Positions 1-7,784 of a stretch of 64,000 nt of DNA are shown here, in pieces. Below the pieces are notes generated by a model, which saw only the letters and a program-made list of their open reading frames with translations, was not told the DNA's origin and did no database searches. Source of the stretch: Amycolatopsis nalaikhensis (lineage in GTDB: Bacteria > Actinomycetota > Actinomycetes > Mycobacteriales > Pseudonocardiaceae); assembly GCF_030264295.1 (NCBI RefSeq), contig NZ_CP127173.1, forward strand, positions 1,433,501-1,497,500. The letters run 5' to 3'. Position 1 is the first letter of the stretch. Each line of letters opens with the position of its first letter. The position numbers were made by a program, and so were the translations under genes.

Positions 1-160
1 TGAGGAAGACGAACAGGATGGGCAGCATGAAGATCACGCCCATCGCGATGCCGACGGAATGCAGCGCGATGAACGACAGCCGCTTGTCCCAGTTCCGCTT
101 GAACCGCACCTTCGGCGGTACGCCCGCTTCGCGCGGCGGCGCTTCGGCCACGGCGGTCAT
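1..160 (-). CDS. Carbohydrate ABC transporter permease, second subunit (partial)
   Basis: Membrane permease of a sugar ABC importer (MalG-like half). Only the first 53 codons lie in the window; the gene runs off the left edge. What is visible is a short cytosolic tail starting MTAVAEAPP, a basic patch, then the beginning of the first membrane helix from about residue 30. The start codon overlaps the stop of the upstream permease gene in an ATGA, so the two are translationally coupled. The assignment rests mainly on its place as the fourth gene after ROK regulator, binding protein and first permease. The substrate cannot be read from the sequence. Confidence 0.75.
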   Translation of the reverse strand, partial: MTAVAEAPPREAGVPPKVRFKRNWDKRLSFIALHSVGIAMGVIFMLPILFVFL

Positions 161-1140
161 GCGCCCTCCTCCTGGTGCTGGGACTTCCGCAACTGCCGCA
201 CGAGAATCCACGTGAAGGCCGCGCTCACGATGAACAGCAGGACCGCCATCGCCGCCGCGTAACCCATGTTGAAGTAGCGGAAACCCTGGACGTACAGCCA
301 GATCGGGTAGGTCAGCGTCGAGTTCTGCGGTGCCCCGATGAGTTTCGAGTTCCCGGCGACGTCGGCGGTACCCGCGCTCGCGGACGCCGCCACGATCGCC
401 TGCGTGAAGAACTGCAGGGCGTAGATGATCGAGTTGACCACGCCGAACAGCAGCACCGGCGAGATCGACGGCAGCGTGACGTGCCAGAACCGGCGGATTG
501 GACCCGCGCCGTCGAGTTCGGCGGCCTCGTATTGCTCGGTGGGGACGTCCAGCAGCGCGGCCAGGATGATGATCATCAGCTCGCCGGAGCCCCACAGCGC
601 GAGCAGCGTCAGCGCGGGCTTCGACATGGCCGGGCTGTTGAACCAGAGGCCACCGTCGATGCCGACGAGCCGCAGGAACCGGTTGACCGGCCCGAATTCC
701 GGGTTGAACACGAAGACGAAGGCCAGCGTCGCCGCCGCGGGCGGGGCGAGCGTCGGCAGGTAGCAGAGCGTCCGGACCAGGCCGACGCCCGACTTCAGCC
801 GCGAGATCACCGAGGCGACGCCGAGGGAGAACACGACCCGGCAGACCGTCAGGACGACCACCAGCCACAGCGTGTTGTACGCGGCCGTGCCGACCAGGGG
901 CTCGGTGGTGAACATCCGGACGTAGTTGTCGAACCCGACGAACGTCGGCGGGTTGATCAGGTCGTAGCGGGTGAAGGAGTAGTAGACGGTGGCGATCAGC
1001 GGGTAGCCGAAGAAGACCAGGAACCCGACGAACGCCGGTGCCATGAAGAGGAAGACCGTCCGGCGGCGCTTGGCCCGGCGGGCCCCCGCCCGCACCGTTG
1101 CCGGTGCGGACGGGGAAGCCTTTTCGGCGAGCGTCGTCAT
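157..1140 (-). CDS. Carbohydrate ABC transporter permease, first subunit (MalF-like)
   Basis: Integral membrane permease (327 aa) that with the next gene forms the channel of a sugar importer. After a basic N-terminus there are about six hydrophobic helices, the first being VFLFMAPAFVGFLVFFGYPL. The EAA loop that docks the ATPase is seen as YEAAELDGAGPIRRFWHVTL at about residue 210. Start ATG at 1140 is inside the ATGA overlap with the upstream binding-protein stop. No ATPase gene is in this operon; actinobacterial sugar importers of this class often share a distant MsiK-type ATPase (family knowledge). Substrate unknown. Confidence 0.9.
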   Translation of the reverse strand: MTTLAEKASPSAPATVRAGARRAKRRRTVFLFMAPAFVGFLVFFGYPLIATVYYSFTRYDLINPPTFVGFDNYVRMFTTEPLVGTAAYNTLWLVVVLTVCRVVFSLGVASVISRLKSGVGLVRTLCYLPTLAPPAAATLAFVFVFNPEFGPVNRFLRLVGIDGGLWFNSPAMSKPALTLLALWGSGELMIIILAALLDVPTEQYEAAELDGAGPIRRFWHVTLPSISPVLLFGVVNSIIYALQFFTQAIVAASASAGTADVAGNSKLIGAPQNSTLTYPIWLYVQGFRYFNMGYAAAMAVLLFIVSAAFTWILVRQLRKSQHQEEGA

Positions 1141-2495
1141 CCGCCCGCGCCCTTCTGCTTCAGTTCGTCGTCGATCTGCGCGTCGACCTTCTTGAGGCCT
1201 TCGGTCAGGTCGGGCACCGAGCCGGCCTGCCACTTCTCGGCGAAGTCGTTGACCGCCTTGAGGTGCGCGTCGCCGATCGGGGTGGTCTGGTTGGCCACCA
1301 GCTTGCCGCTGTCGTAGATGTCGAGGAACGTCTTGAACTGCGGCTGCAGGTCCAGCCGCGGCGAGGTGAGCGACGCCTTGGTGCTGGGCACGTTCTTCAG
1401 GCCGTTGGCCATGTCCACCAGCGTGTCGGTGTCCAGGGTGACCTGCTTGATCAGCTCCCACGCGGCGCCGGGGTTCTTGGCGCCCTTGGGGATGGCGATG
1501 ATCGTGCCGGTGGTGAAGCCGCCGCCGTAGTGGTCGGCCATGGTGTCGAGCACCGGCGCGGGCGCGGTGCCGTAGTTGACGTTCGGCGCCTGGTCCTTGA
1601 GGAACGCGGTGCGGAACTCGCCGTCGTAGATCATCGCCAGCTTGCCCTTGTGGAAGCCGTGGTCGGCGGAGTACTCGTCACCGAGGCCGGCCTTGAACTG
1701 CTCGACCTTGGCGTGGCCGCCGTAGAAGTCGATCAGCTGCTTCTGGAACTCGAACATCGCCTTCCAGCCGGGGTTGGTGGCGAGGTCCGACTTGCCGTCG
1801 GGGCCGAGGAACGGCGCGCCGAAGTTCGGCGCCCAGTACTGGGCCTGGTTGGCGTAGAACGGCATCGAGGGCAGGAAGCCAGCGACCTTGATCGAGCCGT
1901 CCGGGTTGAACTCGGTGAGCTTCTTGGTGGCCTCGAACAGTTCCGACGTCGTCTTCGGCGGCGAGGTGATGCCCTTCGCCGCGAACATGTCCTTGTTGTA
2001 GTAGAGCCCGTAGACGTCGGCGAGCATCGGCATCGCGCACCGCTTGCCCTGGTACTCGGTGTAGTTGCGGACCGCTTCCGGGATCTGGTTCAGGTCGATC
2101 TTGTCGCGGTCGATGTAGGGCTTCAGGTCCTGGAAGCTGCCGGTGGAGCACCAGGCGCCGAGGTTGTCGGTGTAGAAGGAGATCGCGACGTCGGGCGGGT
2201 TGCCGCCGCGGATCGACTGGGTGAGCTTGTCGTCGTCCTGGTTGCCCTCGTGCTTGATCTCGATGTTCGGGAACTTCTGCTTGAGCTTGTTGAGGCCGGC
2301 GGTGACCACGCCGTACTCGCGGTCGGTGAACTTCGAGTACACGGTGATGGTGAGCTTGTCGTCCTTGCCGGGCGCGGCCGCCGCGTCACCCCCGCTCGGC
2401 GCGGCGGCGCCGGAGCAGGCGCTGGTCAGCAGGACGGACGCCGCGGCGGCGGCCGCCAACAGCGCGCCGCGACGGGTCCGGGTGGTAGGGGGCAT
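1137..2495 (-). CDS. Extracellular sugar-binding lipoprotein of ABC importer
   Basis: Family 1 solute-binding protein (452 aa) that captures a carbohydrate outside the cell and delivers it to the two permeases downstream. It has a twin-arginine/basic start, a hydrophobic signal and lipobox LTSAC with the lipidated Cys at residue 27, followed by a Gly/Ala linker. The mature part has typical features (SGGNPPDVAISF-like ligand region, YYNKDMF motif, IPKGAKNPGAAWELIKQV near the C-terminus). I chose ATG 2495 over the one at 2510 because AGGAGG lies at ideal spacing before it. It follows the ROK gene by overlap and shares an ATGA with the permease gene. Confidence 0.9.
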   Translation of the reverse strand: MPPTTRTRRGALLAAAAAASVLLTSACSGAAAPSGGDAAAAPGKDDKLTITVYSKFTDREYGVVTAGLNKLKQKFPNIEIKHEGNQDDDKLTQSIRGGNPPDVAISFYTDNLGAWCSTGSFQDLKPYIDRDKIDLNQIPEAVRNYTEYQGKRCAMPMLADVYGLYYNKDMFAAKGITSPPKTTSELFEATKKLTEFNPDGSIKVAGFLPSMPFYANQAQYWAPNFGAPFLGPDGKSDLATNPGWKAMFEFQKQLIDFYGGHAKVEQFKAGLGDEYSADHGFHKGKLAMIYDGEFRTAFLKDQAPNVNYGTAPAPVLDTMADHYGGGFTTGTIIAIPKGAKNPGAAWELIKQVTLDTDTLVDMANGLKNVPSTKASLTSPRLDLQPQFKTFLDIYDSGKLVANQTTPIGDAHLKAVNDFAEKWQAGSVPDLTEGLKKVDAQIDDELKQKGAGG

Positions 2496-2506
2496 GGCCC
2501 TCCTCC

Positions 2507-3723
2507 TCATCGGTTGGGGCTACTCGGGTGCTTGTCCTCGGTCCGGCGTGAGCCGAGGAGCGTGGGGGTGACGACGCCGAAGACGTCCTCGCGGGTTTTG
2601 GCCAGCGCGGACTGCAGAGCGCCCGCGCGAACGGCGTTGCCCTGCACGGAAGCGCAGCCGACGGGCGTGCGCGGCAGGACGAGTTCGTGCAGCTTTTCCT
2701 GCACCAGCGCGGCGAACGCTTCGCCACCGGCGCGGCTGGTGTCCCCGCAGAGGAGCACGAGCTGCGGATCGGCGACGGCGACGAGGTTCGCCACTCCCCC
2801 GGCGACCCTTCGCGCCAGGTCGTCGAGAAAGGGGCTTTTCCCGGCTTTTTCGACCGCTTCCCAGGCGGTCTCGGCTTCGATGCCGTGCGCGGCGGCGAGG
2901 CGGCAGATGGCGGGCGAGTCGACGAGGTTCCCGAACCGCGCCCCGGCTTCGGGCCAGACGTCGCCGGTGTCCACTGTGGCCGGATCGGGCACGCGCATCC
3001 AGTCGATCTCGCCGCCTCCACCGGTGGCCCCGCGAAGCAGCCGCCGCCCGATGACGACGGCGCCACCGACGCCTTCGGAGAGCCAGACCATGACGAAGTC
3101 GTCGACGTCCTGGGCCATCCCGACGCTCATCTCCTCGACGGCGACGAGGTTGACGTCGTTCTCGATGAGGACGTCGACGCCGAGTTCGTCGGAGAGCTTC
3201 TGCGGGACGTCGAAGCCGAGCCAGCCGGGGATGTGCGGGGCGGAGGAGAGCAGGCCGGTCCGCGGATCGAACGCCCCCTGCGCGCCGATCACGACGTGGG
3301 CCAGGTCTTCCCGCTTGATCCCGGCTTCTTCGGCGACGGTGGTGAGGGCCTCGCCGAAGGCCCCGACGACATCGGCGCCTTCGTGCACGGGAAGAGGAGC
3401 CCGGTACTCGGCGAGCACAACCCCGGCGACATCGGCGACGACGAAGTCGGCAACGTGCGGGGTCAGATCGACGGCGGCGACGAAGGCGAGGCTGCCGTTG
3501 GCGGCCCAGAGCTGGGCACGCGGCCCGCGCCCGCCACCCCGCACACCGGCCTTGATGACAAGGTTGTCCTGCTCGAGCCGGGTGATGAGCTGCGCGGTGG
3601 CGGGCTTGGAGAGCCCGATGGCGAGTCGAGCTCGGCACGCGTGAGGGGGCCTTCCCGGAGGAGGACCTCGATGGCGGCGCGATCGTTGATCTCGCGCAGC
3701 ATCCGCGGGCTACCGGCTCGCAC
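2507..3723 (-). pseudogene. ROK-family transcriptional repressor, single-base frameshift in the HTH
   Basis: Likely repressor of the sugar importer operon. The N-terminal winged helix-turn-helix (MLREINDRAAIEVLLREG, then TRAEL) is read in one frame. The rest (LAIGLSKPATAQLITRLEQ and the ROK sugar-kinase fold to the stop at 2507) is in another. Joining them needs one extra base near 3622-3630, and the total span is 1217 bp (3n+2), so one base is missing. The ROK domain lacks the CxCGxxxC zinc motif of true sugar kinases, as expected of a regulator. It is either a broken gene or a sequencing error. It overlaps nothing upstream and is the first gene of the importer operon. Confidence 0.8.
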
Positions 3724-3740
3724 TCGTTCGTCTCCCCGAC

Positions 3741-3760
3741 TTAATTAGGATACTTTACAG
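3741..3760 (-). promoter_or_regulatory. AT-rich promoter/operator upstream of ROK-ABC operon
   Basis: Positions 3741-3760 read TTAATTAGGATACTTTACAG, an AT-rich island in otherwise GC-rich DNA, 18 bp upstream of the ROK start. Regulators of this family usually bind such AT-rich sites in their own promoter. A core promoter or autoregulatory operator is therefore inferred, not proven. Confidence 0.45.
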
Positions 3761-3840
3761 ACGGTTTCCGGGGACTGTAGTGAGCCGGAGCACAGCCGTC
3801 AACGGTCTCGGCAAAAGAGCAGGTAACGCTTGCCCCGCCT

Positions 3841-3931
3841 CAAGCGCCCCAATGTGGCCTTCGGTGCGTCAGACGCAACCAAGGCGGCCTTCGGTGCGTG
3901 CGACGCAACCAAGGCCGCCTTGGGGCGCTTG
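3841..3931. repeat. 91-bp intergenic repeat element, copy 1
   Basis: It begins CAAGCGCCCCAA and ends with the exact inverted complement TTGGGGCGCTTG. Between these arms lie about 30-bp units with palindromic cores AAGGCGGCCTT and GCGTCAGACGC-like spacers. The same 91-bp element recurs at 33270 and 52395, with an interrupted copy at 23938. Here it lies downstream of the nudC stop codon (4010), beyond a separate hairpin. It can fold as one long hairpin or several small ones. Confidence 0.9.
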
Positions 3932-3941
3932 GGGTCGGTTT

Positions 3942-4002
3942 CACACAGCGCAACGAAAACGGCCCCGGCGGGTAGCCAGGGCCGTTTGGTCGCGCTCTGT
4001 GG
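3942..4002 (-). terminator. Hairpin downstream of nudC
   Basis: AAACGGCCC (3957-3965) pairs with GGGCCGTTT (3979-3987), and outer bases CACAGCGC/GCGCTCTGTG extend the stem imperfectly. It lies 8 bp after the nudC stop, so it is a probable terminator for the M16-nudC operon. Confidence 0.6.
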
Positions 4003-4009
4003 CGGGTCG

Positions 4010-5029
4010 TTACTCCTCCGCGTCCGCCCAGGCCTTGAGCATCACGCGGGCGATCGACGAGTTCCCCGGCAGGATCATCTCCGCTTTGCCGTCCGCGATC
4101 GGCGTCGGCCGTGCGCCCTCGTTCCTCAGCTGGCTGTTCTCGAACGCCGCGCGCACCTCCTCGCGTGACACCCACAACGCCTCTTCGATCTCGCCGTCCG
4201 CCGGGGTCAACGGCAACGACCGATCCGCCCGCGCCGTGAACCCCAGCATGATCGACCGCGGGAACGGCCACGGCTGACTCCCGAGATACCGCACGTCCGA
4301 AACGGAAGCGCCGACCTCCTCACGGATCTCCCGGACCACGCAGGCCTCGAGCGACTCCCCCGCCTCGACGAACCCGGCCAGCACCGAATACCGCCCCGCG
4401 GGCCAGATCGGCTGGCGCGCCAGCAGCACGTGCGACCCGTTGACGCCCTCCGTGGAATGGACCAGGCAGATCACCGCCGGGTCCGTGCGCGGGTACTCCT
4501 CGCGTCCGTCGTTCGTGCACTTGCTCGCCCAGCCGAACTGGATCAGCTCTGTCGGGTGTCCGCACCGCGTGCAGAACTTCGCCTGGCGACGCCAGAAGCG
4601 CAACGCCTGCGCCGTCGTGAACAGCCCCGCCGAGGTGTCGTCCAGCAGGTCTCCGTAGCCGCGCAGGTCGACCCAGACCTCGCCGTCCGCGCGCGGGACC
4701 TCCTCCACGAAACCCCAGCTGCCCGCCATCTTCACGGTGTCCGCCGAACCCGACGGCCCGCCCGGCAGCGACCAGTAGTCCGTGTCCTGCCACTCGCCGA
4801 GGAACACCGCGTCCGCCGGTGGGGCCGAGCCGAAGTCGATCGCCTTGCGGAACGCCAGCGTCGACGATCCCTCGACGACCGGGGTGCGCCCGGTGTCGTC
4901 CAGGAGGACGACCCGGGCGTCGGGCCAGCGCGACACCAGCCGCGACGGGTTGGTGCGCAAGCCTTCCTGACGGTCCACAGTGGACCGGGACAGGGTCGGC
5001 AGCGAGCCGAGACCGAAGGGGACGCTCAT
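4010..5029 (-). CDS. nudC: NAD(+)/NADH diphosphatase (Nudix hydrolase)
   Basis: Hydrolyses NAD(H) to NMN(H) and AMP, and in the family also removes NAD caps from RNA. The 339-aa protein has the full signature. The zinc-ribbon segment is at residues 153-171 (CTRC...C). The Nudix box GFVEAGESLEACVVREIREE spans about residues 219-238. The NudC-specific SQPWPFPRS motif is at 251-259. The fourth zinc cysteine expected about residue 174 is not present (CTNDG), so zinc binding may be altered. Start ATG 5029 overlaps the TGA of the preceding peptidase gene by one base; longer upstream reading is a shadow inside that gene. Last gene of an M16-M16-nudC operon. Confidence 0.93.
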   Translation of the reverse strand: MSVPFGLGSLPTLSRSTVDRQEGLRTNPSRLVSRWPDARVVLLDDTGRTPVVEGSSTLAFRKAIDFGSAPPADAVFLGEWQDTDYWSLPGGPSGSADTVKMAGSWGFVEEVPRADGEVWVDLRGYGDLLDDTSAGLFTTAQALRFWRRQAKFCTRCGHPTELIQFGWASKCTNDGREEYPRTDPAVICLVHSTEGVNGSHVLLARQPIWPAGRYSVLAGFVEAGESLEACVVREIREEVGASVSDVRYLGSQPWPFPRSIMLGFTARADRSLPLTPADGEIEEALWVSREEVRAAFENSQLRNEGARPTPIADGKAEMILPGNSSIARVMLKAWADAEE

Positions 5030-6408
5030 CAGGCGGGCTCGCCCACCACGACGTCGCCGAGGGACAGGAGCTTGTGTTCCAGCACCGCCGCGTCGCCGAC
5101 CACCACACCCGTGAACCGCTTGGGCGCGAAGTAGTTCAGCGCCGCCTCGGCCACCTCGTCGGCCGTCACCGCCGCCACGCGCGCCGGGTGCTCGTTCAGC
5201 CACTCCAGGCCCAGCCCGGTCGACGCCAGCGCCAGCACCTGGCCGGCCAGCCCGGACTGCGACGACGTCGACGTCAGCAGCGAACCGATCGCGTACTGCC
5301 GCACCGACTCCAGCTCGTCGCCCGACGGCGGGACCTGGCCGAGGCGGCCCAGCTCGTAGCGGGTCTCCAGCAGCGCCGGGGCCGTCGCGCCGGTCGCGGT
5401 GTCCGCGTCGACGTTGACCACCGCCGTGCCGTCGGTGAACTCGAACCCGGAGTGCGCGGAGTACGTGTACCCCTTGCTCTCGCGGATGTTCTCCACCAGC
5501 CGCGACGAGAAGTACCCGCCGAAGGCCAGGTTCGCCAGCTGCAGCGCCGCGTAGCCCGGGTCCGTGCGCGGGATCGTCTGCGCCGAAAGCCGGATCTGCG
5601 ACTGGACGGCGCCGGCGCGCGGCACCAGCAGCACGTTCGGCCCGGTCAGGTCCGGCAGCGGCGGCAGCCGCACGGCCGAACGGTCCGACGCCCAGCCGCC
5701 GAGCACCTTTTCGAGGTCACCGAGCACCGCGGCGGGGTCGATGTCGCCGACCAGCACCAGCACCGAACCGCGCGGCAGCACCGACGCCTGGTGCAGCGCG
5801 CGCACCTGCTCCGGCGTCACGACCGCGACGTCTTCGGCTCGCGGGACCTCGCGCGTCGCCGGGTGGTCGCCGTAGCGGTGCTTCTGCAGCGCCTCGCGCG
5901 CGATCGTGCGCGGCTGCGTCCGCGAGACGGCGATCCGCTCGACGAGCCGCTCCTTCTCCCGCGCGATCTCGTCGTCGGCGTACGTCGCGCCGGTGAGGAC
6001 GTCGCCGAGCACGTCGAGGAACGTCGGCAGCTTCTCGGCCAGCGCGGATCCGGTCAGCACCAGGCGTTCCGGGTCGACGCCGGCGCCGATGTCGCCGCCG
6101 ATCAGGGCCAGCTCGGCGTCGATCTCGATGCGGTTGCGGCGGGCCGTGCCGGTCAGGATCGTCTCGGCGAGCACCTCGGCCGTGGCCGGGTGCAGGGCGT
6201 CTTCACCCGCGAACGGGATCCACAGCCGGGCCTCGACCATCGGCACGGTCGCCTTGCGCACGGCCAGCACGCGCAGGCCGTTGCTCAGTTCGGTGTCCAC
6301 ATGGGACAGATCGGCGGCGGCGCGCTGCTCGCCGAGCGGGGGCAGCGGGCGGGGGCCCAGCGCGGTGCGGCCGATCTCCTCCGCGCTGCGGTGCGTTGCC
6401 GAAGTCAC
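5029..6408 (-). CDS. M16 family peptidase-like protein, catalytically inactive subunit
   Basis: 459-aa member of the pitrilysin/M16 fold (two homologous halves, LuxS-like). The position where active members carry HxxEH reads TAEVLAETIL, so the zinc ligands are missing. It is therefore presumably the non-catalytic partner of the active M16 protein encoded immediately upstream, as in mitochondrial MPP alpha/beta or other bacterial pairs. A GYTYSAHSGFEF-like glycine-rich region is present in the second half (RESKGYTYSAHSGFE). It starts inside the upstream gene's stop (ATGA, 6405-6408) and ends overlapping nudC. Role probably peptide degradation; location (cytosol or periphery) is not evident, as there is no signal peptide. 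Confidence 0.88.
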   Translation of the reverse strand: MTSATHRSAEEIGRTALGPRPLPPLGEQRAAADLSHVDTELSNGLRVLAVRKATVPMVEARLWIPFAGEDALHPATAEVLAETILTGTARRNRIEIDAELALIGGDIGAGVDPERLVLTGSALAEKLPTFLDVLGDVLTGATYADDEIAREKERLVERIAVSRTQPRTIAREALQKHRYGDHPATREVPRAEDVAVVTPEQVRALHQASVLPRGSVLVLVGDIDPAAVLGDLEKVLGGWASDRSAVRLPPLPDLTGPNVLLVPRAGAVQSQIRLSAQTIPRTDPGYAALQLANLAFGGYFSSRLVENIRESKGYTYSAHSGFEFTDGTAVVNVDADTATGATAPALLETRYELGRLGQVPPSGDELESVRQYAIGSLLTSTSSQSGLAGQVLALASTGLGLEWLNEHPARVAAVTADEVAEAALNYFAPKRFTGVVVGDAAVLEHKLLSLGDVVVGEPA

Positions 6409-7697
6409 TGCTCGTTGTTCCCTTCCGAAGCGGGCTTGACCACCAGCACGGCGCGCGCGTCCGGGCGCAGCGCCTTCGCCGCCGCCGAGACGGCTTCCGC
6501 GGTGACGGCCGCCATCCGGTCCGCCAGCTTGTACACCAGCGACGCGTCGCCGTAGAGCAGCTCGAACGAGCCCAGCGCCAGCGTCCGCGAGACGAGCCTG
6601 TCGTGCTCGGAGTGCAGGCTCGCCGTCCAGCGGGCCGTCACCTTGCGCAGCTCCTGCTCGTCCGGCGGGGTCTCGGCGAGCTTCTCGAGCTCGTCGTCCA
6701 GCGCGGCGAGCACGCGCTCGCGGGGCACCTCGTGCGGGTGGATGAGGGTGATGGTGAACGTGTCGGGGTCGCGCGCCTCGAACGGGCCGAACAGCCCGGC
6801 CCCGGCGCCGATGTCGACGACCAGCGGCTCGCGGTGCACCAGACGCTGCTGCAGGCGGGAGCCGTCGCCGTCGGTGAGCACGCCGGCCAGCACGAGGTAG
6901 GCCAGGTAGCCGTCGACGTCGTTGATCGGGTCGGGCATCCGGTAGCCGATGCCGAGCGCGGGCAGCGGCGCGTGCGGGTCCTCGACCTCGCCGCGCAGCT
7001 CTTCGGTCGGCAGCGGCTCGGCGAACGAGGGCCGCACGGGCGCGGGCCGGTGCGGGACGTCGCCGAAGTGCTTCTCGATCAGCTCTTTCGCCGTGTCGAC
7101 CACGAAGTCGCCCGCCACCGTGAGCACGGCGTTCGCGGGCGAGTAGTACGTGTCGAAGAACGCGGCGCAGTCGTCCACCGTGGCGCTCTCGAGGTCTTCG
7201 AAGCCGCCGTAGCCGTTGTGCGCGTTGGGGAACGTCGAGTACAGGACCGGCGGCAGGGTGATCCAGGGGAACCCGCCGTAGGGCCGGTTCAGCACGTTCA
7301 GCCGGATCTCTTCCTTGACGACGTCGATCTGGTTCGCCAGGTTCTCGGCGGTCAGCTTCGGCGCGCGCATCCGGTCGGCTTCGAGGAACAGCGCGCGCTC
7401 GAGCGCGGCGCTCGGCAGCACCTCGAAGTAGTCGGTGTAGTCCGGGTGGGTGGACCCGTTGAAGGTCCCGCCGCTGGACTGCACGTGCCGGAAGTGCGCG
7501 AGCTTCTCGAGGCTCTCGGAGCCCTGGAACATCAGGTGCTCGAAGAGGTGCGCGAAACCGGTGCGCCCCTCCGGCTCGGAGCGGAAACCCACGTCGTAGT
7601 GCACGCTGACGCCGACCACCGGCGCGGTCGCGTCGGGTGCCAGTACCACGCGCAGACCGTTGTCGAGGGTGTATCGGACGAGCTCGGGATCGGCCAT
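6405..7697 (-). CDS. M16 family zinc metallopeptidase, catalytic subunit
   Basis: 430-aa insulinase/pitrilysin-type peptidase. The inverted zinc motif HLFEH lies at about residues 50-54 in the context GFAHLFEHLMFQGS, with the downstream glutamate in VVKEEIRLN near residue 128. The second half retains the family's middle domain. It pairs with the inactive paralogue downstream through a 4-bp overlap, which strongly suggests a heterodimeric peptidase. No signal peptide is seen. Start ATG 7697 is the first in frame after the intergenic hairpin. First gene of the M16-M16-nudC operon. Confidence 0.92.
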   Translation of the reverse strand: MADPELVRYTLDNGLRVVLAPDATAPVVGVSVHYDVGFRSEPEGRTGFAHLFEHLMFQGSESLEKLAHFRHVQSSGGTFNGSTHPDYTDYFEVLPSAALERALFLEADRMRAPKLTAENLANQIDVVKEEIRLNVLNRPYGGFPWITLPPVLYSTFPNAHNGYGGFEDLESATVDDCAAFFDTYYSPANAVLTVAGDFVVDTAKELIEKHFGDVPHRPAPVRPSFAEPLPTEELRGEVEDPHAPLPALGIGYRMPDPINDVDGYLAYLVLAGVLTDGDGSRLQQRLVHREPLVVDIGAGAGLFGPFEARDPDTFTITLIHPHEVPRERVLAALDDELEKLAETPPDEQELRKVTARWTASLHSEHDRLVSRTLALGSFELLYGDASLVYKLADRMAAVTAEAVSAAAKALRPDARAVLVVKPASEGNNEQ

Positions 7698-7738
7698 GGC
7701 CCCACCCTACGACGGGTCGGCGGTCGCGTGCGTCCCGG

Positions 7739-7784
7739 CTCGTGAGTGAGAAACAGTGTTCTAACCCTGTTTCACGCTCACGAG
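7739..7784. terminator. Hairpin at the 3' end of the DUF2207 operon
   Basis: CTCGTGAG and GAAACAG on the left pair with CTGTTTC and CTCACGAG on the right around a small internal loop. The hairpin spans the stop codon (7761) of the DUF2207 gene and lies before the M16 start at 7697, so it is a likely intrinsic terminator separating the two operons. Confidence 0.65.

Noticed and set aside
1098..3644. An 848-codon open frame on the plus strand across the binding protein and ROK genes
   Set aside because: Antisense shadow of high-GC codon bias; residue makeup is V/L/G/R-rich with no domain, and the minus-strand genes are recognisable throughout.
3830..4168. Small proteins containing AFGASDATKA repeats at the 91-bp elements
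   Set aside because: The reading comes from the DNA repeat; there is no conserved start or ribosome site, and frames differ between copies.
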